This document shows positions 1 to 8,091 of a stretch of 64,000 nt of DNA, one piece after another (positions within the stretch are counted from its first letter, which is position 1; every line of letters starts with the position of its first letter). This stretch comes from Anoxybacillus ayderensis (GTDB lineage: Bacteria > Bacillota > Bacilli > Bacillales > Anoxybacillaceae), in contig NZ_JXTG01000005.1 in NCBI RefSeq assembly GCF_000833605.1, positions 61,427-125,426 on the forward strand. Direction: 5' to 3'. A model generated the notes under the pieces. It was not told the DNA's origin. It made no database searches and was given only the letters and a program-made list of their open reading frames with translations. A program made the position numbers and the translations under genes.

Positions 1-1
1 T

Positions 2-961
2 ACGCTTTTATTATTTTCGATCGGTAGCGGACTATCCGCACTTGCGACAACGTTAACGGTCTTTTTAATTTTACGTTTTTTTATCGGCATGGGACTTGGT
101 GGCGAACTGCCTGTTGCGTCAACGCTCGTATCGGAAAGCGTTGCTGCACATGAACGCGGGAAAGTTGTCGTTTTATTGGAAAGCTTTTGGGCAGGTGGTT
201 GGTTACTAGCAGCGCTCATTTCATTTTTCGTTATTCCAGCGTATGGATGGCAAATGGCACTTATTTTAGGAGCTGTACCAGCGCTATATGCCATTTATTT
301 GCGCATCAATTTGCCAGATTCGAAAAAGTTTATGGCGACAAAAACGGAGCGCCGTTCCGTTTGGCAAAATATCGCAGACGTTTGGGCAAAACCGTACGCA
401 AAACAAACGACAATGCTTTGGATTTTATGGTTTTCAGTCGTCTTTTCGTACTACGGCATGTTTTTATGGCTACCGAGCGTCATGGTCATGAAAGGATTTA
501 GTTTAATTAAAAGTTTTGAGTACGTGCTCATCATGACATTAGCGCAGCTGCCGGGTTATTTTAGCGTCGCATGGTTAATTGAACGCATCGGTCGAAAAGC
601 AGTACTGATCATTTATTTAACTGGTACCGCATTAAGTGCTTATTTCTTCGGAAATGCTGACTCAGCTGCGGCATTAATGACGTTTGGAGCATTGTTATCG
701 TTTTTCAACCTTGGGGCATGGGGAGCGCTTTATGCCTATACACCAGAGCAATATCCAACGATCATTCGTGCGACGGGTGCAGGAATGGCTGCTTCATTCG
801 GACGCATTGGCGGCATTTTAGGGCCGCTTCTCGTCGGCTATCTCGTCGCACAAAAAGTATCCATCACGATGATTTTTGCGATTTTTTGTATCGCGATTTT
901 CATCGGCGCGCTTGCTGTTCTTTTCCTTGGCAAAGAAACGAAACAACAAGAACTCGCATAA
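2..961 (+). CDS. MFS transporter, NiaP/YceI-like (5' end outside window)
   Basis: This is the C-terminal part of a major facilitator superfamily permease. The reading frame is open from base 2, so the true start lies upstream; the ATG at 89 is internal. About 320 residues are visible, rich in hydrophobic helices, with the MFS loop motif LIERIGRKAV between helices in the C-terminal half and a short polar tail. Overall it resembles the SV2/NiaP-type carriers, of which B. subtilis YceI (NiaP) takes up nicotinate; a sugar or aromatic-acid porter of the same superfamily is the alternative. The substrate is inferred from resemblance only. A strong terminator follows directly, so it ends its transcript. 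Confidence 0.75.
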   Translation, partial: TLLLFSIGSGLSALATTLTVFLILRFFIGMGLGGELPVASTLVSESVAAHERGKVVVLLESFWAGGWLLAALISFFVIPAYGWQMALILGAVPALYAIYLRINLPDSKKFMATKTERRSVWQNIADVWAKPYAKQTTMLWILWFSVVFSYYGMFLWLPSVMVMKGFSLIKSFEYVLIMTLAQLPGYFSVAWLIERIGRKAVLIIYLTGTALSAYFFGNADSAAALMTFGALLSFFNLGAWGALYAYTPEQYPTIIRATGAGMAASFGRIGGILGPLLVGYLVAQKVSITMIFAIFCIAIFIGALAVLFLGKETKQQELA

Positions 962-970
962 TCATACGAA

Positions 971-1007
971 AAGAAGCTATAATGGTATCATTGTAGCTTC
1001 TTTTTTT
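971..1007 (+). terminator. Rho-independent terminator after the MFS gene
   Basis: The arms GAAGCTATAATG and CATTGTAGCTTC pair with one G-U and are followed by seven T. The hairpin ends just before the ribosome binding site of the glycosyltransferase gene. Confidence 0.85.
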
Positions 1008-1023
1008 GAAAGGGGATTTTCTT

Positions 1024-1839
1024 TTGGGTGTTTCTGTAGTCGTTGCGACATATAACCGATTACTTCCATTAGCAGAATTGTTAGAGTCGTTAAGCAAACA
1101 AACGTATAAACCAACGCAAGTCATTATTGTTAATGATGGTGGTCCATCTGTGCAAGCTGCTGTCGATGCATATCCGGAGCTTTCTGTTGAACTCATTGAA
1201 TTGCGTGAAAATGTCGGTCATGTCGAGGCGCGTAATATCGGTGTACGTGCCGCCACAGAAGATTTTATTATGCTTTGTGATGATGACGATTTACTATTGC
1301 CATGCCACATTGAGCGAATGATCGCTAATATGAATGATGCCGATTTTGTATATTCGGACGTAGAAATTTTTCATTATCGTATTGAAAATGGAGTGCGCAT
1401 ACCGACCGATCGCTTTTTATTTGCATATGAATTCGATTTGCAAGCGATGCGTACATTTTCGACGTATGTTCCTTCAGGGAGCATGTATCGGCGCACAATT
1501 CATGATACAATTGGATATTTTGATCCGTACGTTCATAACTATTGGGATTGGGATTTCTTTTTACGTGTGGCGAACGAGTTTCGTGTGAAACGTGTAGCGA
1601 CAGCGAGCGTCCTTTATGCATTTTCGAATGAAGGCGATCATTTATCGAAGCAAATGAATGAAACGAGACAAATGTATTTAAATCGATTAAGTGAGAAACA
1701 TCTGCTCGGTCATTTACCGACAAAAAACTTTTGGCTTCTTTTGTCAGAGCCGGAAGTACAAAAGCGACAAGCAACGAGCGAAGTCATATGGAATGGTGAA
1801 CCGTTTCGTTCCCGTCTCGCCCACTTTATTCATTGTTAG
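1024..1839 (+). CDS. Family 2 glycosyltransferase
   Basis: A GT-A fold glycosyltransferase of about 271 residues, expected to move a sugar from a nucleotide sugar to a cell-surface or small-molecule acceptor. The N-terminus has the GT2 signature SVVVATYNR, then VNDGG, and the metal/nucleotide-binding acidic stretch CDDDD near residue 86. A later W-D-W-D-F segment resembles the acceptor-site region. I chose the TTG at 1024 because AAAGGGG lies 8-9 bases upstream; an in-frame TTG at 1006 sits inside the preceding terminator T-run. No transmembrane segment is obvious. The next gene begins 10 bases downstream, so the two probably share a transcript. Donor and acceptor cannot be told from sequence. 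Confidence 0.8.
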   Translation: MGVSVVVATYNRLLPLAELLESLSKQTYKPTQVIIVNDGGPSVQAAVDAYPELSVELIELRENVGHVEARNIGVRAATEDFIMLCDDDDLLLPCHIERMIANMNDADFVYSDVEIFHYRIENGVRIPTDRFLFAYEFDLQAMRTFSTYVPSGSMYRRTIHDTIGYFDPYVHNYWDWDFFLRVANEFRVKRVATASVLYAFSNEGDHLSKQMNETRQMYLNRLSEKHLLGHLPTKNFWLLLSEPEVQKRQATSEVIWNGEPFRSRLAHFIHC

Positions 1840-1849
1840 GAGGGGGAAA

Positions 1850-2083
1850 ATGTATTGGTGGAGCATTCAGCAATTATTTCTTTTGCTTTTGTTTTCACCG
1901 CTTCTTACTCGTCACGTATTTTATGGGCGCGTCAGCTCGTTTTTATTGTTTGTTTGCTTCGCTTTTGGAACGACCGTATTTGCAGAATATATGGTGAAGA
2001 AAAAAGGAAAACAAACATGGCTATTTGTCGCTGCGCTATTATGTAATGTTTCTGTTTTACTTGTTTTTTCTTTTGCTATGTGA
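1850..2083 (+). CDS. Small integral membrane protein, function unknown
   Basis: A 77-residue hydrophobic protein starting at an ATG preceded by a strong AGGAGGGGG site. It shows about three membrane-spanning stretches: one near the N-terminus, one around FLLFVCFAFGTTVF, and one at the C-terminus, with a short basic loop (KKKGK) between the last two. I do not recognise the family. It lies 10 bases after the glycosyltransferase gene and ends just before a terminator, so the two form a small operon. A role as a membrane partner for the glycosyltransferase is possible but only positional inference. Confidence 0.6.
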   Translation: MYWWSIQQLFLLLLFSPLLTRHVFYGRVSSFLLFVCFAFGTTVFAEYMVKKKGKQTWLFVAALLCNVSVLLVFSFAM

Positions 2084-2087
2084 GAAA

Positions 2088-2116
2088 GCAGAGTCTTTGC
2101 GAAGGCTCTGTTTTTT
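2088..2116 (+). terminator. Rho-independent terminator
   Basis: CAGAGTCTT pairs with AAGGCTCTG across a TGCG loop and is followed by six T. It closes the glycosyltransferase/membrane protein unit. Confidence 0.85.
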
Positions 2117-2179
2117 ATTTATGAAAAAGGAATAAAAAGAAAATGTGTCGAAAAACTAAGACAGTTGTATAGTTTTTAC

Positions 2180-2208
2180 TTGACAAATAAACATTCCTAT
2201 ATGATAAT
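2180..2208 (+). promoter_or_regulatory. SigA-type promoter of ahpCF
   Basis: TTGACA at 2180-2185 and GATAAT at 2203-2208 are 17 bases apart, a near-ideal vegetative promoter. The predicted start falls near 2215, directly before the PerR box. Confidence 0.8.
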
Positions 2209-2218
2209 TTATATCGAA

Positions 2219-2233
2219 TTATAATTGTTATAA
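2219..2233 (+). promoter_or_regulatory. PerR box upstream of ahpC
   Basis: TTATAATTGTTATAA matches the B. subtilis Per box (TTATAATNATTATAA) at 14 of 15 positions. It lies just past the predicted transcription start, where a bound repressor would block initiation, so peroxide should induce ahpCF. Confidence 0.8.
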
Positions 2234-2318
2234 TTTATTTTTGCGTTCAGTCATATTTTTCGTATGGCTGGAGCATACTACTAACATGCAAAAAAATGAT
2301 GCAGGAGGATGATTGACA

Positions 2319-2882
2319 ATGCCATTAGTAGGAAAACAAGTACAACCATTTAAAGCGATGGCGTTCCATAACGGCGATTTCATCGAGGTAACAGAAGAAA
2401 ACTTCAAAGGAAAATGGAGCGTCGTTTGCTTCTATCCAGCTGACTTTACATTCGTTTGTCCAACAGAATTAGAAGATTTACAAAACGAATATCCAAAATT
2501 AAAAGAGCTTGGTGTAGAAGTATACTCCGTTTCAACAGATACACACTTTACACATAAAGCATGGCACGACCACTCACCAGCGATCAGCAAAATCGAATAT
2601 GTGATGATCGGTGACCCTTCTCAAAAATTATCACGCATGTTCGAAGTGCTTGATGAAGAGACAGGCCTTGCACAACGCGGTACGTTCATTATCGATCCAG
2701 ATGGCGTTATTCAAGCTGTTGAAATTAACGCTGATGGCATCGGTCGTGATGCAAGCACAATCGTAAACAAAATTAAAGCAGCACAATACGTGCGCAACAA
2801 TCCTGGCGAAGTGTGCCCAGCAAAATGGCAAGAAGGTGGAAAAACATTAAAGCCAAGCCTTGACCTTGTAGGTAAAATTTAA
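2319..2882 (+). CDS. ahpC: Alkyl hydroperoxide reductase subunit C (peroxiredoxin)
   Basis: A typical 2-Cys peroxiredoxin of 187 residues that reduces H2O2, organic peroxides and peroxynitrite in the cytoplasm and is recycled by AhpF. The peroxidatic cysteine lies in [10 protein letters not shown] near residue 47 and the resolving cysteine in EVCPAKW near residue 166; this spacing and length match AhpC exactly. The ATG at 2319 is preferred over the TTG at 2313 because GGAGG sits about ten bases before it. The stop is followed within 8 bases by ahpF, making a two-gene operon. Control by PerR is supported by the box at 2219-2233. Confidence 0.95.
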   Translation: MPLVGKQVQPFKAMAFHNGDFIEVTEENFKGKWSVVCFYPADFTFVCPTELEDLQNEYPKLKELGVEVYSVSTDTHFTHKAWHDHSPAISKIEYVMIGDPSQKLSRMFEVLDEETGLAQRGTFIIDPDGVIQAVEINADGIGRDASTIVNKIKAAQYVRNNPGEVCPAKWQEGGKTLKPSLDLVGKI

Positions 2883-2890
2883 GGAGGCTT

Positions 2891-4426
2891 ATGTCAATGA
2901 TATTGGATGCTGAAATTAAAGCACAGCTCGCCCAATATCTACAATTGATGGAAAATGACATTGTGTTAAAAGTGAGCGCGGGAGACGATGAAGTTTCCCG
3001 CGATATGCTTGCTTTAGTCGATGAGCTTGCGACAATGTCATCGAAAATTAAAGTAGAGAAAACAACGCTAGAAAGAACACCTAGTTTTAGCGTCAATCGC
3101 ATAGGGGAAGAAACAGGCGTTGTATTTGCGGGCGTGCCTTTAGGACATGAATTTACTTCTTTGGTGCTTGCATTGCTTCAAGTGAGCGGAAGACCGCCGA
3201 AAGTCGATCAAGCAGTCATTGAACAAATTAAAAATTTAAAAGGGACGTATCGTTTTGAAACATACGTCAGCTTAACATGCCATAACTGCCCAGACGTCGT
3301 TCAAGCGTTAAACGTGATGAGCGTACTAAATCCGAACGTCTCACATACGATGATTGATGGGGCTGCATTTAAAGAAGAAGTCGAGCGAAAAGATGTCATG
3401 GCTGTGCCAACCGTCTTTTTGAACGGTGAACCGTTCGCAAGCGGCCGTATGTCGCTTGAGGAAATTCTTGCGAAGTTAGGAAGCACGCCGGATGCTTCTA
3501 CTTTTGAGGAAAAAGATCCGTTTGATGTGCTCGTCATCGGTGGAGGACCTGCAGGTGCAACAGCTGCCATTTATGCAGCGCGTAAAGGCATTCGCACAGG
3601 AATTGTTGCTGAACGCTTCGGCGGTCAAATTTTAGATACGTTAGGCATTGAAAACTTTATTAGCGTCAAATATACAGAAGGTCCGAAGCTTGCTGCGAGC
3701 CTTGAGGAACATGTGAAACATTACAATGTTGATATTATGAACTTGCAGCGTGCAAAACGGCTAGAAAAGAAAGACCTTATTGAAGTAGAGCTTGAGAATG
3801 GTGCGATTTTAAAAAGCAAAGCAGTCATTATCGCAACAGGCGCACGTTGGCGCAATCTCGGCGTCCCAGGCGAAGCAGAGTTTAAAAATAAAGGCGTCGC
3901 TTACTGCCCACATTGCGACGGTCCGTTATTTGAAGGAAAACATGTCGCAGTCATCGGCGGTGGAAACTCTGGCGTTGAGGCGGCAATTGACTTGGCTGGA
4001 ATTGCTAAGCATGTGACGGTGCTTGAATTTGCGCCAGAATTAAAAGCAGATGCGGTATTGCAAGATCGTTTATACAGCTTACCGAATGTCACAGTAATCA
4101 AAAACGCGCAAACGAAAGAAATTACAGGCACAGATAAAGTGAATGGTATCACATATATTGATCGCGCAACAGGCGAAGAGCACCATATTGAACTTCAAGG
4201 TGTATTCGTGCAAATCGGACTTGTACCGAATACCGAATGGTTAGAAGGAACGGTAGAGCGCAATCGCTTCGGCGAAATTATCGTTGATAAGCGCGGAGCG
4301 ACAAACGTCCCTGGCGTCTTCGCTGCTGGCGATTGTACAGATAGCGCATATAAACAGATTATCATTTCCATGGGTTCAGGCGCAACAGCTTCTTTAGGAG
4401 CGTTTGACTACTTAATTCGAAATTAA
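2891..4426 (+). CDS. ahpF: Alkyl hydroperoxide reductase subunit F (NADH-dependent)
   Basis: A 511-residue flavoprotein disulfide reductase that passes electrons from NADH to AhpC. The N-terminal third is the tandem thioredoxin-like domain with its redox pair TCHNC near residue 130. Next come the FAD-binding [10 protein letters not shown] near 217, the reductase-type disulfide YCPHCDG near 340, the NADH-binding [10 protein letters not shown] near 355, and the C-terminal FAD contact VFAAGDCTD. The start ATG follows AAGGAGG directly. All cysteines of the electron relay are present. It is co-transcribed with ahpC and ends at a good terminator. Confidence 0.96.
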   Translation: MSMILDAEIKAQLAQYLQLMENDIVLKVSAGDDEVSRDMLALVDELATMSSKIKVEKTTLERTPSFSVNRIGEETGVVFAGVPLGHEFTSLVLALLQVSGRPPKVDQAVIEQIKNLKGTYRFETYVSLTCHNCPDVVQALNVMSVLNPNVSHTMIDGAAFKEEVERKDVMAVPTVFLNGEPFASGRMSLEEILAKLGSTPDASTFEEKDPFDVLVIGGGPAGATAAIYAARKGIRTGIVAERFGGQILDTLGIENFISVKYTEGPKLAASLEEHVKHYNVDIMNLQRAKRLEKKDLIEVELENGAILKSKAVIIATGARWRNLGVPGEAEFKNKGVAYCPHCDGPLFEGKHVAVIGGGNSGVEAAIDLAGIAKHVTVLEFAPELKADAVLQDRLYSLPNVTVIKNAQTKEITGTDKVNGITYIDRATGEEHHIELQGVFVQIGLVPNTEWLEGTVERNRFGEIIVDKRGATNVPGVFAAGDCTDSAYKQIIISMGSGATASLGAFDYLIRN

Positions 4427-4453
4427 TATGATCAACCCCTTAACTCACTTTGA

Positions 4454-4485
4454 CCCGCTTTACTGCTTATGTAAAGCGGGTTTTG
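4454..4485 (+). terminator. Rho-independent terminator of ahpCF
   Basis: CCCGCTTTAC pairs with GTAAAGCGGG, followed by TTTTG. Confidence 0.85.
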
Positions 4486-4493
4486 TTCCCCCC

Positions 4494-4522
4494 TTGACTC
4501 TCCTATTGCGGTTTGATACAAT
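4494..4522 (+). promoter_or_regulatory. SigA-type promoter of the glyS T-box leader
   Basis: TTGACT and TACAAT are separated by 17 bases. The predicted start near 4530 leaves a leader of about 250 bases before glyS, which holds the T-box. Confidence 0.75.
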
Positions 4523-4539
4523 ATTAGCCAAATGAAATA

Positions 4540-4747
4540 TAGGTGCAACGATGAAAGATGGATAGTAGCTAAGGTAGTTCTTTTATAGCGAGCTAGGGGT
4601 GGTGGAAGCCTAGTAAAGACGCTTAGCGAAACGGCAGTCTGGAGTTGCTTCACGCAAAAGTGGATGCGTTATGCATCAACTAGGGTGGAACCGCGGGAGT
4701 TACGCTCTCGTCCCTAGGCGAAAGGCCTAAGGATGAGAGCGTTTTTT
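4540..4747 (+). promoter_or_regulatory. T-box riboswitch, glycine-specific
   Basis: The T-box core AGGGTGGAACCGCG is at 4682-4695. It precedes a terminator built from CGCTCTCGTCC and GGATGAGAGCG plus six T (4703-4747). Upstream, the stem I sequence contains GAAACGGCAGTC, where GGC at 4633-4635 fits the specifier position and reads glycine, agreeing with the glyS gene downstream. Uncharged tRNA-Gly should stabilise the antiterminator and allow read-through. The exact 5' limit of stem I is my estimate. Confidence 0.9.
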
Positions 4748-4777
4748 GTTTACATTTTATTATAAGGAGGATGAACG

Positions 4778-6160
4778 ATGTCAGTAACGATGGAGCAAAT
4801 TGTAGCACACGCGAAACATCGCGGCTTTGTTTTTCCCGGTTCAGAAATTTACGGCGGATTAGCAAATACGTGGGATTACGGTCCGTTAGGGACAGAATTA
4901 AAAAACAACATTAAGCGAGCATGGTGGAAAAAATTCGTTCAACAATCGCCATACAACGTCGGTTTAGATGCGGCTATTTTAATGAACCCACGCACGTGGG
5001 AAGCATCTGGTCATTTAGGAAACTTCAACGATCCGATGATTGACTGTAAACAATGTAAAGCACGTCATCGGGCGGATAAGTTAATTGAAAGCGCGCTTGA
5101 AGCGAAAGGGATTGAAATGGTTGTCGATGGGCTTCCTTTTGAAAAAATGGAGCAGCTCATTCAAGAGCACGACATTGCTTGTCCAGATTGCGGCAGCCGC
5201 GACTTCACAAACATTCGTCAATTCAACTTAATGTTTAAAACGTTCCAAGGCGTGACCGAGTCGAGCGCAAACGAAATTTACCTTCGTCCTGAAACGGCAC
5301 AAGGCATTTTTGTAAACTTTAAAAACGTACAACGAACGATGCGCAAAAAATTGCCGTTCGGTATTGCGCAAATCGGAAAAAGCTTCCGAAACGAAATTAC
5401 ACCAGGAAACTTTACGTTCCGCACACGTGAATTTGAACAAATGGAGCTTGAATTTTTCTGTAAGCCGGGCGAAGAATTACAGTGGTTTGATTATTGGAAA
5501 CAATATTGTGAACAATGGCTTTTATCGCTTGGTATGAAGCGTGAAAACATTCGTTTACGCGATCATTCCGAAGATGAATTATCCCACTACAGCAACGCCA
5601 CAACAGATATTGAATATAAATTCCCGTTTGGTTGGGGCGAGCTATGGGGCATTGCATCGCGTACCGATTACGATTTGCGTCGCCATATGGAATATTCAGG
5701 AGAAGACTTCCACTACCTTGATCAAGAAACGAACGAACGTTTTATTCCATATTGCATTGAGCCTTCACTTGGTGCGGATCGCGTCACGCTCGCCTTTATG
5801 ATTGACGCGTATGAAGAAGAGCAACTGGCAGACGGTACGACGCGCACAGTGATGCATCTTCACCCAGCGTTAGCGCCATATAAAGCGGCTGTATTGCCAT
5901 TATCGAAAAAGTTATCAGAAGGTGCGCGTGCGATCTTTGAACAACTTTCACAACATTTTATGGTCGATTACGATGAGTCTGGATCCATCGGAAAACGATA
6001 TCGTCGTCAAGATGAGATTGGAACACCGTTCTGTATTACGTATGATTTTGATTCAGAACAGGACGGCATGGTGACCGTGCGCGACCGCGATACGATGGAA
6101 CAAACACGCATTCCAATTGCGGAATTAAAAAGCTTCTTAGAAGAAAAAATTCAGTTTTAA
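4778..6160 (+). CDS. glyS: Glycyl-tRNA synthetase, single-chain homodimeric type
   Basis: A class II aminoacyl-tRNA synthetase of 460 residues that charges tRNA-Gly. It is the alpha2 type, not the two-gene glyQ/glyS tetramer of B. subtilis. Class II features include the motif 2 region [20 protein letters not shown] around residues 205-225 and the motif 3 area PSLGADR near 330. The insertion carries two Cys-x2-Cys pairs (CKQC and CPDC), a likely zinc site. The C-terminal anticodon-binding domain is complete. The ATG follows AAGGAGG by seven bases. Expression is governed by the upstream glycine T-box. Confidence 0.95.
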   Translation: MSVTMEQIVAHAKHRGFVFPGSEIYGGLANTWDYGPLGTELKNNIKRAWWKKFVQQSPYNVGLDAAILMNPRTWEASGHLGNFNDPMIDCKQCKARHRADKLIESALEAKGIEMVVDGLPFEKMEQLIQEHDIACPDCGSRDFTNIRQFNLMFKTFQGVTESSANEIYLRPETAQGIFVNFKNVQRTMRKKLPFGIAQIGKSFRNEITPGNFTFRTREFEQMELEFFCKPGEELQWFDYWKQYCEQWLLSLGMKRENIRLRDHSEDELSHYSNATTDIEYKFPFGWGELWGIASRTDYDLRRHMEYSGEDFHYLDQETNERFIPYCIEPSLGADRVTLAFMIDAYEEEQLADGTTRTVMHLHPALAPYKAAVLPLSKKLSEGARAIFEQLSQHFMVDYDESGSIGKRYRRQDEIGTPFCITYDFDSEQDGMVTVRDRDTMEQTRIPIAELKSFLEEKIQF

Positions 6161-6168
6161 GCAAAAAC

Positions 6169-6198
6169 AGGCTATCCTATAAAGTAGGGTAGCCTTTG
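6169..6198 (+). terminator. Weak hairpin terminator after glyS
   Basis: AGGCTATCCTA pairs with TAGGGTAGCCT, followed by only TTTG. It may be an inefficient terminator, with some read-through into ung. Confidence 0.5.
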
Positions 6199-6215
6199 TA
6201 TTAGAAAGGAGTGCG

Positions 6216-6893
6216 ATGATGAGCATATTGAAAAACGATTGGGCTCCTTTATTAGAAGAGGAGTTTCAAAAACCGTATTATGTGAAATTGCGTCAGTTTT
6301 TAAAAGAAGAATATCGAACGAAAACGATTTATCCGGATATGCACGACATTTTCAACGCCCTTCATTACACCCCGTATGCGAATGTAAAAGTCGTCATTTT
6401 AGGACAAGACCCATACCATGGGCCGAATCAAGCGCACGGATTAAGTTTTTCCGTCAAACCGGGCGTCGCTTTGCCTCCATCGTTGTTAAACATTTTTAAA
6501 GAGTTGCAAGATGACATCGGGTGCTATATTCCAAACAACGGCTACTTATTAAAATGGGCAAAGCAAGGGGTATTGCTTTTAAATACAGTATTGACGGTAC
6601 GACGTGGAGAAGCGAATTCGCATAAAGGAAAAGGTTGGGAGTATTTTACAGATCGCGTCATTGAACTTGTGAATGAAAAACGTGAACCCGTTGTCTTCAT
6701 TTTATGGGGACGTCATGCGCAAGCGAAAAAAGCCTTGATCACGAATGAATATCATTACATAATTGAAGCGCCACATCCAAGCCCATTCTCCGCAGCGCGA
6801 GGCTTTTTCGGTAGTCGCCCTTTTTCAAAAACGAATACTTTTTTACAACAGACAGGGAGAGAGCCAATTGACTGGCAAATCGAAAACATATAA
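6216..6893 (+). CDS. ung: Uracil-DNA glycosylase, family 1
   Basis: A 225-residue base-excision repair enzyme that removes uracil from DNA. The catalytic water-activating motif GQDPYHG is near residue 64 and the minor-groove loop [10 protein letters not shown] near residue 188; both are intact, and the length is typical of family 1 Ung. The start lies at the first of two adjacent ATG codons, with AAAGGAG seven to eight bases upstream. The 3' end overlaps the next small gene by 26 bases, suggesting coupled translation. Confidence 0.96.
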   Translation: MMSILKNDWAPLLEEEFQKPYYVKLRQFLKEEYRTKTIYPDMHDIFNALHYTPYANVKVVILGQDPYHGPNQAHGLSFSVKPGVALPPSLLNIFKELQDDIGCYIPNNGYLLKWAKQGVLLLNTVLTVRRGEANSHKGKGWEYFTDRVIELVNEKREPVVFILWGRHAQAKKALITNEYHYIIEAPHPSPFSAARGFFGSRPFSKTNTFLQQTGREPIDWQIENI

Positions 6894-7074
6894 TGAGCGA
6901 GTAAATTGTTATGCATGCAAGCATTTTTATGTCACGTGGGATGCGCAAATGCCGCGCGGTTGTCGCGCATTCGGTTTTAAAAGTGCGATGTTGCCGTCTA
7001 TTGTCGTCAAGCAATCGTCTGGTGCGCCTTGCATGAAGTTTGTACAAAAAGAACATAAGGGGAGAAACGGATGA
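6868..7074 (+). CDS. Small four-cysteine protein, unknown function
   Basis: A 68-residue basic protein with a TTG start inside the end of ung, preceded by AGGGAGAG. It carries four cysteines: a C-x2-C pair (NCYACKHF), then PRGCRAFGF and SGAPCMKF. The pattern suggests a small metal-binding fold, zinc or possibly iron, but this is inference. I recall similar short proteins beside ung in related bacilli but know no function. Its last four bases overlap the start of the potassium channel gene (ATGA), so the three genes are likely co-translated. A longer in-frame start at 6763 is rejected because it lies deep inside ung with no ribosome site. Confidence 0.7.
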   Translation: MTGKSKTYNERVNCYACKHFYVTWDAQMPRGCRAFGFKSAMLPSIVVKQSSGAPCMKFVQKEHKGRNG

Positions 7075-8066
7075 GTTCATCGCGCTCGATCGTCGTTTCC
7101 GTCATCGCGATGATTGTCGCCATTATCGCAGGAACGATCGGATTTATGTTTTCAGAACAATTAACGTTTTTTGATGCACTTTGGTTGACAGTTGTCACCA
7201 TTTTAACGGTTGGTTATGGCGATACAGTGCCACAAACGTTTTATGGTAAACTGTTTGCCCTTATCATTATTCCGATTGGTATTGGCATTGTGACATATGC
7301 GACAGGGGCAGTCGTGTCGATGATGATGGAAGGGGAATTTTCAAAAACGGTTCGGAGGCGAAAAATGAAAAAGAAAATAGAAGCGATGACAAACCATATT
7401 ATCGTATGCGGGTTCGGTCGTGTCGGGGAACAAGTCGTACGTGAACTTGTCAAAAACGGGACAGCTGTCGTTGTCATCGAGCGGAATACGGACCGGTTAG
7501 AAGAAATGAATGATCCGATTCCTTATGTCGAAGGGGATGCGACAGAAGATGACGTGTTGATTGCGGCAGGTATTGAACGAGCGGCAGGGTTGGTCGCCGC
7601 ATTGCCTTCAGATGCCGATAACGTCTTTATTTCCCTCACAGCAAAAGGGCTAAATCACGACATTCAAATTGTCGCGCGCGCCGAGCGACCGGAATCGGAA
7701 GAAAAGTTGCGGCGTGCAGGTGCTGATAAAGTCATTAACCCATCGTTTTTGAGCGGTCGCCGTATGGCGATGACAATGTTAAAACCTGTCAGTGTCGATT
7801 ACGTCGATACGATTTTTCACGGCCATGCAGAGCAATACGCGATTGAAGAAGTGACAATTGAGCCGCATTCTTCATTTGTTGGGACATCTGTCCGCGATCA
7901 AGCGGTGCGCACGCGCTTTCATGTGACGATTATTGCGATTCAGCGTCAAAACAACATGATTGGTAACCCAACGCCAGACGAGCGGTTTTTCGTTGGAGAT
8001 GTCCTGATCGTATTCGGTGAAAAACGAGCGCTAGAGGCGTTTGAACAGGCGGTAAATAAAAAATAA
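7071..8066 (+). CDS. Two-TM potassium channel with RCK (TrkA-N/TrkA-C) gate
   Basis: A 331-residue MthK-like potassium channel subunit. Two membrane helices (about residues 8-28 and 61-83) flank the selectivity filter TVGYGD near residue 48. A cytoplasmic RCK domain follows, with Rossmann motif CGFGRVGEQV near residue 114, then a TrkA-C domain at about 245-330. The N-terminal RCK usually binds a nucleotide or Ca2+ and gates the pore. The ATG overlaps the previous stop (ATGA). It ends at a terminator shared with the convergent glucosidase gene. Confidence 0.88.
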   Translation: MSSSRSIVVSVIAMIVAIIAGTIGFMFSEQLTFFDALWLTVVTILTVGYGDTVPQTFYGKLFALIIIPIGIGIVTYATGAVVSMMMEGEFSKTVRRRKMKKKIEAMTNHIIVCGFGRVGEQVVRELVKNGTAVVVIERNTDRLEEMNDPIPYVEGDATEDDVLIAAGIERAAGLVAALPSDADNVFISLTAKGLNHDIQIVARAERPESEEKLRRAGADKVINPSFLSGRRMAMTMLKPVSVDYVDTIFHGHAEQYAIEEVTIEPHSSFVGTSVRDQAVRTRFHVTIIAIQRQNNMIGNPTPDERFFVGDVLIVFGEKRALEAFEQAVNKK

Positions 8067-8091
8067 GCAGCCAAATCAGGCTGCTTATTGT
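8063..8091. terminator. Bidirectional terminator
   Basis: ATAAGCAGCC and GGCTGCTTAT form a perfect 10-base stem between the convergent channel and glucosidase genes. It overlaps both gene ends. Confidence 0.75.
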
